DNA from: Streptomyces sp. GQFP
GTDB taxonomy: Bacteria; Actinomycetota; Actinomycetes; Streptomycetales; Streptomycetaceae
DNA: 64,000 nt
Assembly: GCF_021545335.1 (NCBI RefSeq)
Contig: NZ_CP089312.1
Location: 6,324,001-6,388,000, forward strand
Reading direction: 5' to 3'
Below are positions 1 through 8,471 of this stretch, in pieces. The notes under the pieces are model-generated. The model saw nothing but the letters and a program-made list of their open reading frames with translations, did not search any database and was not told the DNA's origin. The first letter of the stretch is position 1; each line of letters starts with the position of its first letter. The position numbers and the translations under genes were made by a program.

Positions 1-736
1 CGGCGCCGAGGTCTTCGACTACGGCAACTCGATCCGGGGCGAGGCCCAACTCGCCGGATACGAGCGGGCGTTCGCCTTCCCGGGCTTCGTCCCGGCGTAC
101 ATCCGCCCCCTCTTCTGCGAGGGCAAGGGCCCCTTCCGCTGGGCGGCCCTGTCGGGCGAGGCGTCCGACATCGCGAAGACGGACAAGGCGATGCTGGAGC
201 TGTTCCCGGAGAACGACTCCCTGCACCGCTGGATCAAGATGGCCGGTGAGCGGGTCCACTTCCAGGGCCTCCCGGCCCGGATCTGCTGGCTCGGCTACGG
301 CGAGCGGGACAAGGCCGGCGAGCGCTTCAACGACATGGTGGCGAGCGGTGAGCTGGCGGCACCGCTGGCGATCGGCCGCGACCACCTGGACTGCGGGTCC
401 GTCGCGTCTCCCTACCGGGAGACCGAGGCGATGCTCGACGGCTCCGACGCGATCGCCGACTGGCCGCTGCTGAACGCGATGGTGAACGTTGCCTCGGGCG
501 CGTCGTGGGTCTCCATCCACCACGGGGGCGGGGTCGGCATGGGCCGCTCCATCCACGCCGGGCAGGTGTCCGTGGCGGACGGCACGAAGCTGGCGGGGGA
601 GAAGATCCGCCGGGTGCTGACGAATGACCCCGGGATGGGTGTCATCCGGCATGTGGATGCCGGGTACGACATCGCGGAGACGGTTGCCGATGAGCGGGGT
701 GTGCGGGTGCCTATGCGTGAGGGGGACGACGCGTGA
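1..736 (+). CDS. hutU: Urocanate hydratase (urocanase), C-terminal part
   Basis: This is the last 244 codons of urocanase, read in the frame that starts at base 2; the N-terminal half lies outside the window (the family is about 550 residues). Urocanase hydrates urocanate to 4-imidazolone-5-propanoate using tightly bound NAD+, the second step of histidine breakdown in the cytosol. Typical urocanase C-terminal stretches are visible: GFVPAYIRPLFCEGKGPFRW (about residues 25-45 of the visible part), the DHLDCGSVASPYRET segment and the glycine-rich IHHGGGVGMGRSIHAGQ segment. The stop overlaps the GTG start of the next gene by four bases, and hutF and hutI follow, which supports a hut operon. Confidence 0.96.
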   Translation, partial: GAEVFDYGNSIRGEAQLAGYERAFAFPGFVPAYIRPLFCEGKGPFRWAALSGEASDIAKTDKAMLELFPENDSLHRWIKMAGERVHFQGLPARICWLGYGERDKAGERFNDMVASGELAAPLAIGRDHLDCGSVASPYRETEAMLDGSDAIADWPLLNAMVNVASGASWVSIHHGGGVGMGRSIHAGQVSVADGTKLAGEKIRRVLTNDPGMGVIRHVDAGYDIAETVADERGVRVPMREGDDA

Positions 737-2130
737 GGGGTTCTTCGGTCGGGGACGGCAACTCTTCGGTGGGGGCGGGCGGTTCGTCGCCGACTGCCGG
801 TTCGGCTGTGCCCACCCTCCCCCACTCTCAACTTCGTTCGAGCGGGGGGACCCCCATCGCCCTGCGGAACGCCTGCCCACAGCCTGGTGGCGGGCCGACT
901 GGCGCCTCCTTTCACGCGATGTGGCGCGACCTCGCCCCCCTCGGTCGTCACCCCGACTCCCGTGGCTATCGCCGTTACGCCTGGACCGGGATCGATCTCG
1001 AGTGTCGGGCCTGGTTCAAGGAGCAGGCCGAGTCCCGGGGGCTGTCGTACGAGGTTGACCGGAACGGGAATCAGTGGGCCTGGCTCGGGGATCCCGCTGG
1101 GGGGGATGCCGTTGTCACCGGGTCGCATCTTGACTCCGTGCCTGATGGTGGGGCCTTTGACGGGCCCCTGGGTGTTGTCTCCTCCTTTGCCGCTCTCGAT
1201 GAGCTTCGCGCGCGCGGGGCGCAGTTCAGCAAGCCCCTCGCCATCGTCAACTTCGGGGACGAGGAAGGTGCCCGGTTCGGGCTCGCCTGTGTCGGGTCGC
1301 GGCTCACAGCCGGGGCCGTCACCGTCGAGCAGGCTCGGCTGCTGACCGACGGGGAGGGGATCACGCTGCCCCGGGCCATGGAGGCCGCCGGCTACGACCC
1401 GGACACCATCGGGCCCGACCCCGAGCGCCTCGCTCGTATCGGCGCCTTCGTCGAGCTGCACGTCGAGCAGGGGCGGGCGCTCGATCTGAGCGGCGACCGG
1501 GTCGGCATCGCCAGTGCCATCTGGCCGCACGGGCGCTGGCGGTTCGACTTCCGGGGCGAGGCCAATCACGCCGGTACGACACGGCTCGTCGACCGGCGCG
1601 ACCCCATGCTGTCGTACGCCGAGACTGTCCTCGCCGCCCGCCGCGAGGCCGAACTCGCCGGTGCTGTCGCCACCTTCGGGAAGATCTCCGTCGAGCCCAA
1701 CGGCGTCAACGCCATCCCCTCCCTCGTACGCGGCTGGCTCGACTCCCGCGCCGCCGACCAGAAGGCCCTCGACACCGTCGTCTCCGGTGTTGAGAACGCC
1801 GCCCGCGAGTACGCCGAGGCCCACGGCGTCGAGCTCGACGTCGTCCGGGAGTCGTTCACCCCCGTCGTCGAGTTCGACCACGCCCTGCGCGACGAACTCG
1901 CCCGCATCCTCGGCAGGGACGGAGCGGACACAGCCCTCACCGTCCCCGTCCTCGGCACCGGTGCCGGACACGACGCCGGGATTCTCTCCGGGAGCATCCC
2001 GACCGCCATGCTGTTCGTGCGCAACCCCACGGGCATCTCGCACTCCCCGGCGGAGTACGCCGCCGAGGACGACTGCGTGGCCGGGGTGACCGCACTCGCC
2101 GACGTACTGGAAGGGCTGGCCTGCACGTGA
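733..2130 (+). CDS. M20-family amidohydrolase (allantoate amidohydrolase-like), probable hut-pathway enzyme
   Basis: A zinc-dependent M20 peptidase-family amidohydrolase of the allantoate / N-carbamoyl-amino-acid hydrolase type. Metal-site motifs are seen in order: GSHLDSVPDGG (His132) with Asp143 of AFDGPLG, FGDEEGARFG, VELHVEQG and TGAGHDAG. It sits between hutU and hutF with four-base overlaps on both sides. I infer that it cleaves N-formylglutamate to glutamate and formate, the last step after HutF, rather than acting on allantoate. The start is uncertain. GTG 733 gives translational coupling, but the first roughly 55 residues are low-complexity and span an interspersed repeat at about 815-855. 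The conserved part begins near SFHAMWRDLAPLG, with ATG at 919. The family is normally about 400-415 residues, so 465 is long. Confidence 0.87.
   Translation: MRGSSVGDGNSSVGAGGSSPTAGSAVPTLPHSQLRSSGGTPIALRNACPQPGGGPTGASFHAMWRDLAPLGRHPDSRGYRRYAWTGIDLECRAWFKEQAESRGLSYEVDRNGNQWAWLGDPAGGDAVVTGSHLDSVPDGGAFDGPLGVVSSFAALDELRARGAQFSKPLAIVNFGDEEGARFGLACVGSRLTAGAVTVEQARLLTDGEGITLPRAMEAAGYDPDTIGPDPERLARIGAFVELHVEQGRALDLSGDRVGIASAIWPHGRWRFDFRGEANHAGTTRLVDRRDPMLSYAETVLAARREAELAGAVATFGKISVEPNGVNAIPSLVRGWLDSRAADQKALDTVVSGVENAAREYAEAHGVELDVVRESFTPVVEFDHALRDELARILGRDGADTALTVPVLGTGAGHDAGILSGSIPTAMLFVRNPTGISHSPAEYAAEDDCVAGVTALADVLEGLACT
815..855. repeat. Short interspersed palindrome-like repeat inside the 5' end of the M20 gene
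   Basis: A C-run (CCCTCCCCCACTCTC) is followed by a short AT-richer centre (AACTTCGTTCGAG) and a G-run/C-run (CGGGGGGACCCCCATC). From memory, this arrangement recurs between Streptomyces genes. A looser relative is visible near 31739-31770 (TCGGGGGTCCCCCCGC). Here it lies within the region translated from the GTG at 733. Confidence 0.5.
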
Positions 2131-3473
2131 CCCACCCCCAAGCACGGACGTACTGGCTGGAGCACGCCTGGCTCGACACCAACGTCGAGCCGGGCGTCGC
2201 CCTGGAGGTCGAGGACGGTCGGATTGCGGCTGTTCGTACGGGAGTCGACGCCCCGCCCCCCGGCGCCGAGATCCTGCGTGGGCTCACCCTCCCCGGCCTC
2301 GCCAACGCCCACAGCCACGCCTTTCACCGCGCCCTGCGCGGCACCGTCCAGGTCGGCAGCGGCACCTTCTGGACCTGGCGCGAGGTCATGTACTCCTTCG
2401 CCGACAAGCTGACCCCGGACACCTATCACGCCCTCGCGCGTGCCGTGTACGCCGAGATGGCCCTCGCCGGCATCACCGCCGTCGGCGAGTTCCACTACGT
2501 CCACCACGCCCCGGGCGGCACCCCGTACGCCGACCCGAACGCCATGGGCGAGGCCCTCGTCGAAGCCGCCGCCGACGCCGGTGTCCGCATCACCCTCCTC
2601 GACACCGCCTATCTGTCCGCTGGCTTCGGACAGGCCCCCAACCGCCACCAGCTCCGCTTCTCCGACGGCACCGCCGACGCCTGGGCGGAACGCTGTTCAG
2701 TTCTCAAGGAACGGGATCACGCGCGGATCGGCGCCGCCATCCACTCCGTACGGGCCGTGCCCGCCGGTCAGTTGGCGACCGTGGCCCGCTGGGCCGAGGA
2801 ACGCCGGGCCCCCCTTCACGTCCACCTCTCCGAGCAGACGGCCGAGAACGACGCCTGCCTCGCCGCCCACGGCTGCACGCCCACCCGGCTCCTCGCCGAC
2901 CACGGGGTCCTCGGCCCCCGCACCACCGGCGTCCACAACACCCACCTCACCGACGAGGACATCGCGCTCCTCGGCCACAGCGGCACCGGCACCTGCATGT
3001 GCCCCACCACCGAACGCGACCTCGCCGACGGCATCGGCCCCGCCGTCGCCCTCCAGCGCGCGGGCTCACCGCTCTCCCTCGGCTCCGACAGCCACGCCGT
3101 CATCGACCTGCTCGAAGAGGCCCGCGCCATGGAGCTGAACGAGCGCCTGCGCACCCGCACTCGGGGTCACTGGACGGCGGCAGCCCTGCTCCGGGCCGCC
3201 TCCGCCGACGGTCACGCGGCCCTCGGCTGGGAGGACGCGGGCACCCTGGAAGCCGGGGCGCTCGCCGACTTCACGACGATCGCGCTCGACTCGGTCAGAA
3301 CTGCGGGACCGGTGCCTCGGCTGGGCGCGGAGACGGCTGTATTCGCAGCGTCGGCAGCGGATGTGCGCCATACGGTCGTGGGCGGCCGGCACGTCGTGCG
3401 CGACGGGGCGCACACCCTCGTACCAGAGGTGCCGCAGGCGCTTGCGGCAGCTGTAGAAGCCCTGCGCGCCTGA
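2127..3473 (+). CDS. hutF: Formimidoylglutamate deiminase
   Basis: Amidohydrolase-superfamily enzyme that converts N-formimino-L-glutamate to N-formyl-L-glutamate and ammonia in the histidine pathway. The length of 448 residues is normal for HutF. Metal-binding motifs are in the expected order: AHSHAFHRALRG (His62, His64), HVHLSEQTAEN (His231, His233), GVHNTHLTDED (His270/His273) and LGSDSHAVIDLLEEAR (Asp321). The segment FHRALRGTVQ followed by FWTWREVMY is typical of HutF rather than of imidazolonepropionase or guanine deaminase. The GTG start overlaps the preceding stop by four bases, so translation is probably coupled. Its presence implies the five-step route through N-formylglutamate. Confidence 0.93.
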   Translation: MTHPQARTYWLEHAWLDTNVEPGVALEVEDGRIAAVRTGVDAPPPGAEILRGLTLPGLANAHSHAFHRALRGTVQVGSGTFWTWREVMYSFADKLTPDTYHALARAVYAEMALAGITAVGEFHYVHHAPGGTPYADPNAMGEALVEAAADAGVRITLLDTAYLSAGFGQAPNRHQLRFSDGTADAWAERCSVLKERDHARIGAAIHSVRAVPAGQLATVARWAEERRAPLHVHLSEQTAENDACLAAHGCTPTRLLADHGVLGPRTTGVHNTHLTDEDIALLGHSGTGTCMCPTTERDLADGIGPAVALQRAGSPLSLGSDSHAVIDLLEEARAMELNERLRTRTRGHWTAAALLRAASADGHAALGWEDAGTLEAGALADFTTIALDSVRTAGPVPRLGAETAVFAASAADVRHTVVGGRHVVRDGAHTLVPEVPQALAAAVEALRA

Positions 3474-3523
3474 CCCCCGTACGCGCCCCTCCCGTACGCA
3501 CCCCCGCCACCCACGAGGACGCC

Positions 3524-4780
3524 ATGAACAGCACCAGCACGCCGAGCAGTCCGAGCAGCCCGAACCGGACGAACAGCGCTATCGGCAGCACGACCGACAC
3601 CACCACCGGCACGACGACCGTCATCACGAACATCGGCAGCCTGGTCACCAACGACCCCTCTCTCGGCGACGGATCCCCCCTGGGACTGATCCAGGACGCG
3701 GCCGTCGTCATCGAAGGCGACCGCGTCGTCTGGACCGGTGAGAACAGCAAAGCACCCACCACTGACAATCGGGTCGACGCCGGTGGCAGGGCCGTCCTCC
3801 CGGGCTTCGTCGACTCCCACTCCCACCTCGTCTTCGCGGGCGACCGGACACAGGAGTTCAACGCCCGCATGTCCGGGCGGAGCTACACGGCGGGCGGAAT
3901 CCGTACGACCGTCGCCGCCACCCGCGCCGCCACCGACGCGGAACTGGAGGCCAACCTCACCCGTTACCTCCGCGAGGCGCTCCGGCAGGGCACGACGACC
4001 TTCGAGACCAAGTCGGGGTACGGCCTGACCGTCGAGGACGAGGCCCGCGCCCTGCGTATCGCCGCCGCCCACACCGACGAGGTCACCTACCTCGGCGCCC
4101 ACATCGTGTCCCCGGACTACGCCGACGACCCGGCCGCCTATGTCGCCCTGGTCACCGGCGAGATGCTCGACGCCTGTGCCCCGTACGCCCGTTGGGTCGA
4201 CGTCTTCTGCGAGAAGGGCGCCTTCGACGGCGACCAGGCCCGCGCGATCCTCACGGCGGGCCAGGCGAAGGGGCTGCACCCGCGCGTCCACGCCAACCAG
4301 CTCTCGTACGGCCCCGGCGTGCAGCTCGCCGTCGAACTCGACGCCGCCAGCGCCGACCACTGCACCCACCTCACCGACGCCGACGTGGACGCCCTCGCGA
4401 ACGGCGACACGGTCGCGACCCTGCTGCCCGGCGCCGAGTTCTCGACCCGCGCCCAGTGGCCGGACGCCCGCAGGCTCCTCGACGCGGGCGTCACGGTCGC
4501 GCTCTCCACGGACTGCAACCCCGGCTCCTCCTTCACCTCCTCCGTGCCCTTCTGCATCGCCCTGGCGGTACGGGACATGGGCATGACCCCGGACGAGGCG
4601 GTCTGGTCCGCCACGGCGGGGGGCGCGCGAGCCCTCCGCCGCGACGACATCGGCCGCCTCACGCCCGGGGCGTACGCCGACCTGACGCTCCTGGACGCCC
4701 CGAGCCACGTACACCTGGCCTACCGGCCGGGGGTCCCGCTGGTCAGCGGGGTGTGGCGGCGGGGCGTACCGGTGAGCTGA
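3524..4780 (+). CDS. hutI: Imidazolonepropionase
   Basis: Hydrolyses 4-imidazolone-5-propanoate to N-formimino-L-glutamate, the third step of histidine breakdown. Amidohydrolase motifs: GFVDSHSHLVFAGDR (His99, His101), the lid segment FNARMSGRSYTAGGI, LGAHIVSPDY, RVHANQLSYGPG and STDCNPGSSFTSS with the catalytic Asp. The length of 418 residues is slightly above the usual 385-415 because the first 32 residues are almost all Ser, Thr, Pro and Asn before the conserved TVITNIGSLVTNDP. The ATG at 3524 is chosen because CGAGGAC lies just upstream and no in-frame start lies closer to the conserved part. It starts 50 bases after hutF and is the last hut gene here; hutH is not in the window. Confidence 0.94.
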   Translation: MNSTSTPSSPSSPNRTNSAIGSTTDTTTGTTTVITNIGSLVTNDPSLGDGSPLGLIQDAAVVIEGDRVVWTGENSKAPTTDNRVDAGGRAVLPGFVDSHSHLVFAGDRTQEFNARMSGRSYTAGGIRTTVAATRAATDAELEANLTRYLREALRQGTTTFETKSGYGLTVEDEARALRIAAAHTDEVTYLGAHIVSPDYADDPAAYVALVTGEMLDACAPYARWVDVFCEKGAFDGDQARAILTAGQAKGLHPRVHANQLSYGPGVQLAVELDAASADHCTHLTDADVDALANGDTVATLLPGAEFSTRAQWPDARRLLDAGVTVALSTDCNPGSSFTSSVPFCIALAVRDMGMTPDEAVWSATAGGARALRRDDIGRLTPGAYADLTLLDAPSHVHLAYRPGVPLVSGVWRRGVPVS

Positions 4781-4804
4781 CGCAGTTGGTCTGAAAGCGG
4801 CTGG

Positions 4805-5110
4805 TCAGAGGCCGTACCGGCTCTTCGGGGGGCGCCAGAGGTCACGGAACGTCCCTGTGTCGAACTCCGTGATCCGGTCCGCGCTGCCCGCCTTCATCAG
4901 GCAGCGGCACCGGCTGGCCGGGGTCCGACGGAGCCGTCGGTCCCCCGGAGGGGCGAGCGGTTCTTCAGCCGTAGTCGCGGAGGCCGTAGAGGTCCGGGTA
5001 GGTCGACGAGACATGGTTCCCCACCTCGTTGAGCGGCTGTACGAGGTCCGCGGGCGGGTGCCGGACGTCGGCGGCGAAGACGACGAGCAGCCGTGCGGCG
5101 GCCGTTCACT
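4805..5110 (-). pseudogene. Possible decayed gene remnant (two short protein-like fragments)
   Basis: The 366 bases between hutI and the next gene hold no convincing intact gene. Two minus-strand stretches in different frames look protein-like. One ends in ITEFDTGTFRDLWRPPKSRY plus GL and a stop at 4805. The other (about 47 codons, 5105 down to the stop at 4965, no start codon) contains LVVFAADVRHPPADLVQPLN and ends in SSTYPDLYGLRDYG. Frame breaks and the lack of a start suggest a degraded gene, but chance open frames in high-GC DNA are not excluded. I do not recognise the family. Confidence 0.28.
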
Positions 5111-5146
5111 GCTGACTCGTGCAGCGGAGTGAATCGCGGGGACCTT

Positions 5147-6742
5147 TCAGGCTGCCCCCGCCCGCCACCGCTGCCCCGACCCACCCGTCAGCGGTACGAG
5201 GGCCAACTCGCCGTCGCCGTCCGGGGTGAGCGCCGTCGAGAGGGCGATCGCCGAGCGGATCACGCCGTCGTCGCTCACGTCGAAGCGCAGGTTGTCGCCG
5301 TTGTCGCTGTTCACCGCCGAGCACTCCCAGATCCCGACGCCCCGGTCCAGATCACCCCGGCTGTCCAGACAGAAGTCGGTGTCGGCGGCCGACTGCAGCA
5401 CCCTCAAGTCGGCGTCCACACGCCAGCGTTGGGTCCTGGCCGATGCGGAGCAGGGCGCCGTGAAGACGTCCGTGCCCTTCTCCAGTACACCGTCCCTGAT
5501 GTCCAGGCAGCGGCCCGAGGCGACGTTCACCACCTGAGTGAACGTGGCTCCCGGCGCCCGGAACACCGGTGTGGGTGTGGGTGTGGGCGTTGGCTTCGGG
5601 GGCGAGGCCGGAGTGGTCGGCGGACGTGAAGTCGGCGGCGGGGACGGAGACCTGGCGGCCGACGGCGAGGAAGAGACCGTTGCCGTCACCGTCACCTCGG
5701 GCCGGTTCGGAGTGGTGGTGACCGGGAGCGTGCCCGTCACGTCCTGGGGACTCGACGAGCCGTCGCCCGACGACAGCAGCGCCATCAGCAGCGGTACCAG
5801 CGTCACCCCCAGTACCGCCGAGGCCAGCACGAGGCGCCGCCGGGACGGCCGGGGCGGCCGGGGCGGCGGTGACCAGGGCCACCTGGCGTCCGAGGAAAGG
5901 GGGTCGGCGTACGGGCTCGCCGGCGTGTCCCTCGCGTACATCGTGCCGCTCCATGGCAACAGCCCCTCTGCCAGGACCGTGCGCGGGGTGTCGCGGAGGG
6001 CGGAGAGTTCCTCATAGGCCGTCGTGCAGTGCGGGCAGTGGGTCATGTGGGCGCGCAGGTCCGAGCTGTGGCGGGGGCTGACGGGGCGGACCGACTCCTC
6101 GATCAGCCGGCGGAAGTCCTGGCAGCGCGGGTCGTCGGAGGCGGCCAGCCGGGACCGCAGACAGGCCGTGCTCAGCGCCTGGAGCGCCGACTCCGTCCCG
6201 GGCGTCACGTCCTTGCGTGTCAGGCCGAGGAAATCGGCGGTCCGTTCCTCGCCCTCCCGCTCCAGGACGCCGTACCAGATGAGGCCCTGGGCGCGGGACG
6301 GGAGCGACTGGAACGGGGCCAGCATGGGCGGGGTCGGGATGACTCCGCCCGCCGCGTTCAGTGTGTTCAGGACGAGGAGCAGGTTCGCGTCGAGGCCCGC
6401 CGCCCGTTCGTCCGTTGCCCAGATCGAGGCCAACTCTGCGGTCAGCAGCAGGAGTCGGTGGCGCCACGGCACGCCCGGCTCGGTACCGCGGGCCGTGTCC
6501 TGGGCCGCTGTCGTGAACGCTTCGGCTACCAACTGCCGTGCTGCGGAGTCGCTCGTCGTGCACAGGCGGGCGTAGACGAGTACGGACGCGCGGTGGCGGG
6601 CACGGATTTCCTGTAACGCCGGGTACGCGGTGGGAGAGTTGGTGCGCAGCAACTCGGTGAGGCGTGCGTCGGACGTGCCCGCGTACACCCCGTTCGACCC
6701 GTAGCCACTGGTGTCACTCGTGCCATTGATGTCCTGGGACAT
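5147..6742 (-). CDS. Membrane protein fusing ECF-sigma-like, anti-sigma zinc-finger and ricin-B lectin parts
   Basis: A 531-residue protein with an unusual layout. Residues about 25-110 resemble ECF sigma region 2 (IRARHRASVLVYARLCTTS and LVAEAFTTAAQ). Residues about 150-210 resemble region 4 (LPSRAQGLIWYGVLEREGEE onward). An HxxxCxxC zinc-finger motif follows at His232, Cys236 and Cys239, as in anti-sigma factors. Next come a Pro-rich stretch, one membrane segment at about 303-323, a Ser/Thr/Pro-rich linker and a C-terminal beta-trefoil lectin domain at about 392-531, with RCLDIRD, TQRWR and QRWRAG repeats. The predicted topology puts the lectin outside and the sigma-like part in the cytosol. 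ATG 6742 is chosen for its strong GGAGG eight bases upstream. It lies just downstream of the sigma-factor gene on the same strand. Whether the sigma-like part binds DNA is unknown. Confidence 0.8.
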   Translation of the reverse strand: MSQDINGTSDTSGYGSNGVYAGTSDARLTELLRTNSPTAYPALQEIRARHRASVLVYARLCTTSDSAARQLVAEAFTTAAQDTARGTEPGVPWRHRLLLLTAELASIWATDERAAGLDANLLLVLNTLNAAGGVIPTPPMLAPFQSLPSRAQGLIWYGVLEREGEERTADFLGLTRKDVTPGTESALQALSTACLRSRLAASDDPRCQDFRRLIEESVRPVSPRHSSDLRAHMTHCPHCTTAYEELSALRDTPRTVLAEGLLPWSGTMYARDTPASPYADPLSSDARWPWSPPPRPPRPSRRRLVLASAVLGVTLVPLLMALLSSGDGSSSPQDVTGTLPVTTTPNRPEVTVTATVSSSPSAARSPSPPPTSRPPTTPASPPKPTPTPTPTPVFRAPGATFTQVVNVASGRCLDIRDGVLEKGTDVFTAPCSASARTQRWRVDADLRVLQSAADTDFCLDSRGDLDRGVGIWECSAVNSDNGDNLRFDVSDDGVIRSAIALSTALTPDGDGELALVPLTGGSGQRWRAGAA

Positions 6743-6888
6743 CAATTCGCCTCCTTGGACCCCCGATCCCGTCCTGCTTCTGACATCCCAGCCAGTTTGC
6801 AGGCGGTCACGGTGACGCAGGGGGCCTTTGGGAAAAGACGAGGAGAGGTTTCCGCGGGTAACCGGAAACCTCTCCCGCAAAGAGGACG

Positions 6889-7815
6889 TCAGCCCTCGAT
6901 CGTCAGGCCCTTCCGCAGCCGGTGCAGCGTCCGCGACAGCAGCCGTGACACGTGCATCTGCGAGATGCCCAGCTCCTCGCCGATCTCCGACTGGGTCATG
7001 TTGGCGACGAACCGCAGCGAGAGGATCTGCCGGTCCCTGGGCGGGAGTTCGGCGATCAGCGGCTTCAACGACTCGACGTACTCGATGCCTTCGATGCCGT
7101 GGTCCTCGTACCCGATGCGGTCGGCGAGGGCACCCTCGGAGTCGTCCTCCTCGGGCTGGGCGTCAAGTGAGCTGGCGGTGTAGGCGTTCGAGGCCGCCAT
7201 GCCCTCCACCACCTCGTCCTTGGAGAGGTCGAGGCGGTCGGCCAGCTCGCCCACGGTGGGGGCGCGGTCGAGCTGCTGGGCCAGTTCGTCGCCGGCGCGG
7301 GCCAGGTCGAGCCGGAGTTCCTGGAGCCTGCGAGGTACGCGCACCGACCACGACGTGTCGCGGAAGAAGCGCTTGATCTCGCCGACGATCGTCGGCATCG
7401 CGAAGGTCGGGAACTCGACGCCGCGGCTCAGCTCGAAGCGGTCGATCGCCTTGATCAGGCCGATGGTGCCGACCTGGATGATGTCCTCCATCGGTTCGCT
7501 GCGCGAACGGAAGCGGGAGGCGGCGAACTTGACCAGCGCGAGGTTGAGCTCGACGAGGGTGTTGCGGACGTACGCGTAGTCGTGCGTCCCCTCTTCCAGG
7601 GACTCCAGCCGCGCGAAGAGGGTCTTGGACAGGGCCCGCGCGTCGACCGCACCCACCTCGTCGTACGGCGGGATCTCGGGGAGCCCGTCCAGGGCGTCCG
7701 GAACGCGTGGGCCCGGAATGAGCGGGTCCTGGTGGAGCTGGTGGGAGTCCGTGTGTTCCGGAGGGGGTGTCGACGTCGCCCTCTGGGTATGCGATGCGTC
7801 GAGCCGGGGTGACAT
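6889..7815 (-). CDS. SigB/SigF/SigG-family RNA polymerase sigma factor
   Basis: A 308-residue group 3 sigma factor of the stress/sporulation type. Region 2 is seen at DIIQVGTIGLIKAIDRFE and FPTFAMPTIVGEIKRFFRD, region 3 at SVRVPRRLQELRLDLARA and region 4 at LPPRDRQILSLRFVANMTQS followed by EIGEELGISQMHVSRLLSRT. The start at 7815 follows a GGAGG nine bases upstream; ATGs at 7827 and 7839 are alternatives. Family members are held inactive by RsbW-like kinases and released by STAS antagonists, and such a pair lies divergently at 8085 and 8663. The arrangement matches what I remember of the sigI/arsI/prsI region of S. coelicolor, so it is probably the SigI orthologue. I leave the symbol blank because paralogues are numerous. 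Confidence 0.93.
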   Translation of the reverse strand: MSPRLDASHTQRATSTPPPEHTDSHQLHQDPLIPGPRVPDALDGLPEIPPYDEVGAVDARALSKTLFARLESLEEGTHDYAYVRNTLVELNLALVKFAASRFRSRSEPMEDIIQVGTIGLIKAIDRFELSRGVEFPTFAMPTIVGEIKRFFRDTSWSVRVPRRLQELRLDLARAGDELAQQLDRAPTVGELADRLDLSKDEVVEGMAASNAYTASSLDAQPEEDDSEGALADRIGYEDHGIEGIEYVESLKPLIAELPPRDRQILSLRFVANMTQSEIGEELGISQMHVSRLLSRTLHRLRKGLTIEG

Positions 7816-8084
7816 GGTGTCCTCCATGGTTCTCGGCATGAGGCTGCCGAAGCCGGTGCGTGTGCACGTGCGGTGTGCGGCGCCTCCAATGCCGGCCGTG
7901 TCGGGTACGTGTATCTAGCCCTACCCGGTTTCCCGAGCCCGCCGCAAGTGCGTTCCATGCCCATATGTCCGAATATGGGCGTTAGTTCAGGTGTCGGAGA
8001 GTGTGAGGAAGGCGTAGTGTTCGAGGACGTCAGCGGGCGCGAGTGGGCGCCGGCGAACAGCCACGACCTCGGGAGAGAGACGGC

Positions 8085-8471
8085 ATGGACCGCGGGACGG
8101 TCGGCAGCGCACAGTCTGGCCGGCTACTGGTCGAGGTGCGGCGGGAGGGTTCCAGCGCCGTCGTGACTCCGGCGGGTGAGCTGGATCACCACACCGCCGA
8201 TCTGTTGCGTGAACCGCTTGAGGACTGCCTCGCGAAGGGTCTCGCGCGGCTGGTCGTCGACTGCGCGCGGCTGGAGTTCTGTGACTCCACCGGCCTCAAT
8301 GTGCTGCTCGGCGCCCGCCTGAAGGCGGAGGCCGCCGGCGGCGGGGTGCACCTGGCCGGAATGCAGCCGGTTGTCGCACGGGTGTTCGAGATCACGGGCG
8401 CGGACGCGGTGTTCACCGTGCACGAATCGCTCGCCGACGCCCTGGCCGACGAACCTCCCGAGTCCACCTAG
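8085..8471 (+). CDS. STAS-domain anti-sigma factor antagonist
   Basis: A 128-residue RsbV/SpoIIAA-type protein. In this family the unphosphorylated form binds the anti-sigma kinase and frees the sigma factor, and phosphorylation of a conserved Ser switches it off. The phosphoacceptor segment is clear at RLEFCDSTGLNVLLGARL, preceded by the typical GELDHHTADLLREPLEDCL strand-helix. ATG 8085 is chosen for its GGGAGAGAGA ribosome site; a GTG at 8043 would add 14 poorly conserved residues. It is divergent from the sigma factor (270-base shared upstream region) and lies upstream of the kinase gene, so these three probably form one partner-switching module. Confidence 0.9.
   Translation: MDRGTVGSAQSGRLLVEVRREGSSAVVTPAGELDHHTADLLREPLEDCLAKGLARLVVDCARLEFCDSTGLNVLLGARLKAEAAGGGVHLAGMQPVVARVFEITGADAVFTVHESLADALADEPPEST

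Noticed and set aside
412..2145. Long minus-strand open frame (about 577 codons) opposite hutU and the M20 gene
   Set aside because: High-GC third-position shadow: its residues are Gly/Asp/Val/Arg-rich without motifs, and both plus-strand genes have clear families.
7899..7950. SigB-type promoter (GGGTA-like) upstream of the sigma gene
   Set aside because: A GGGTAG is present on the minus strand but the upstream box at the right spacing is poor.
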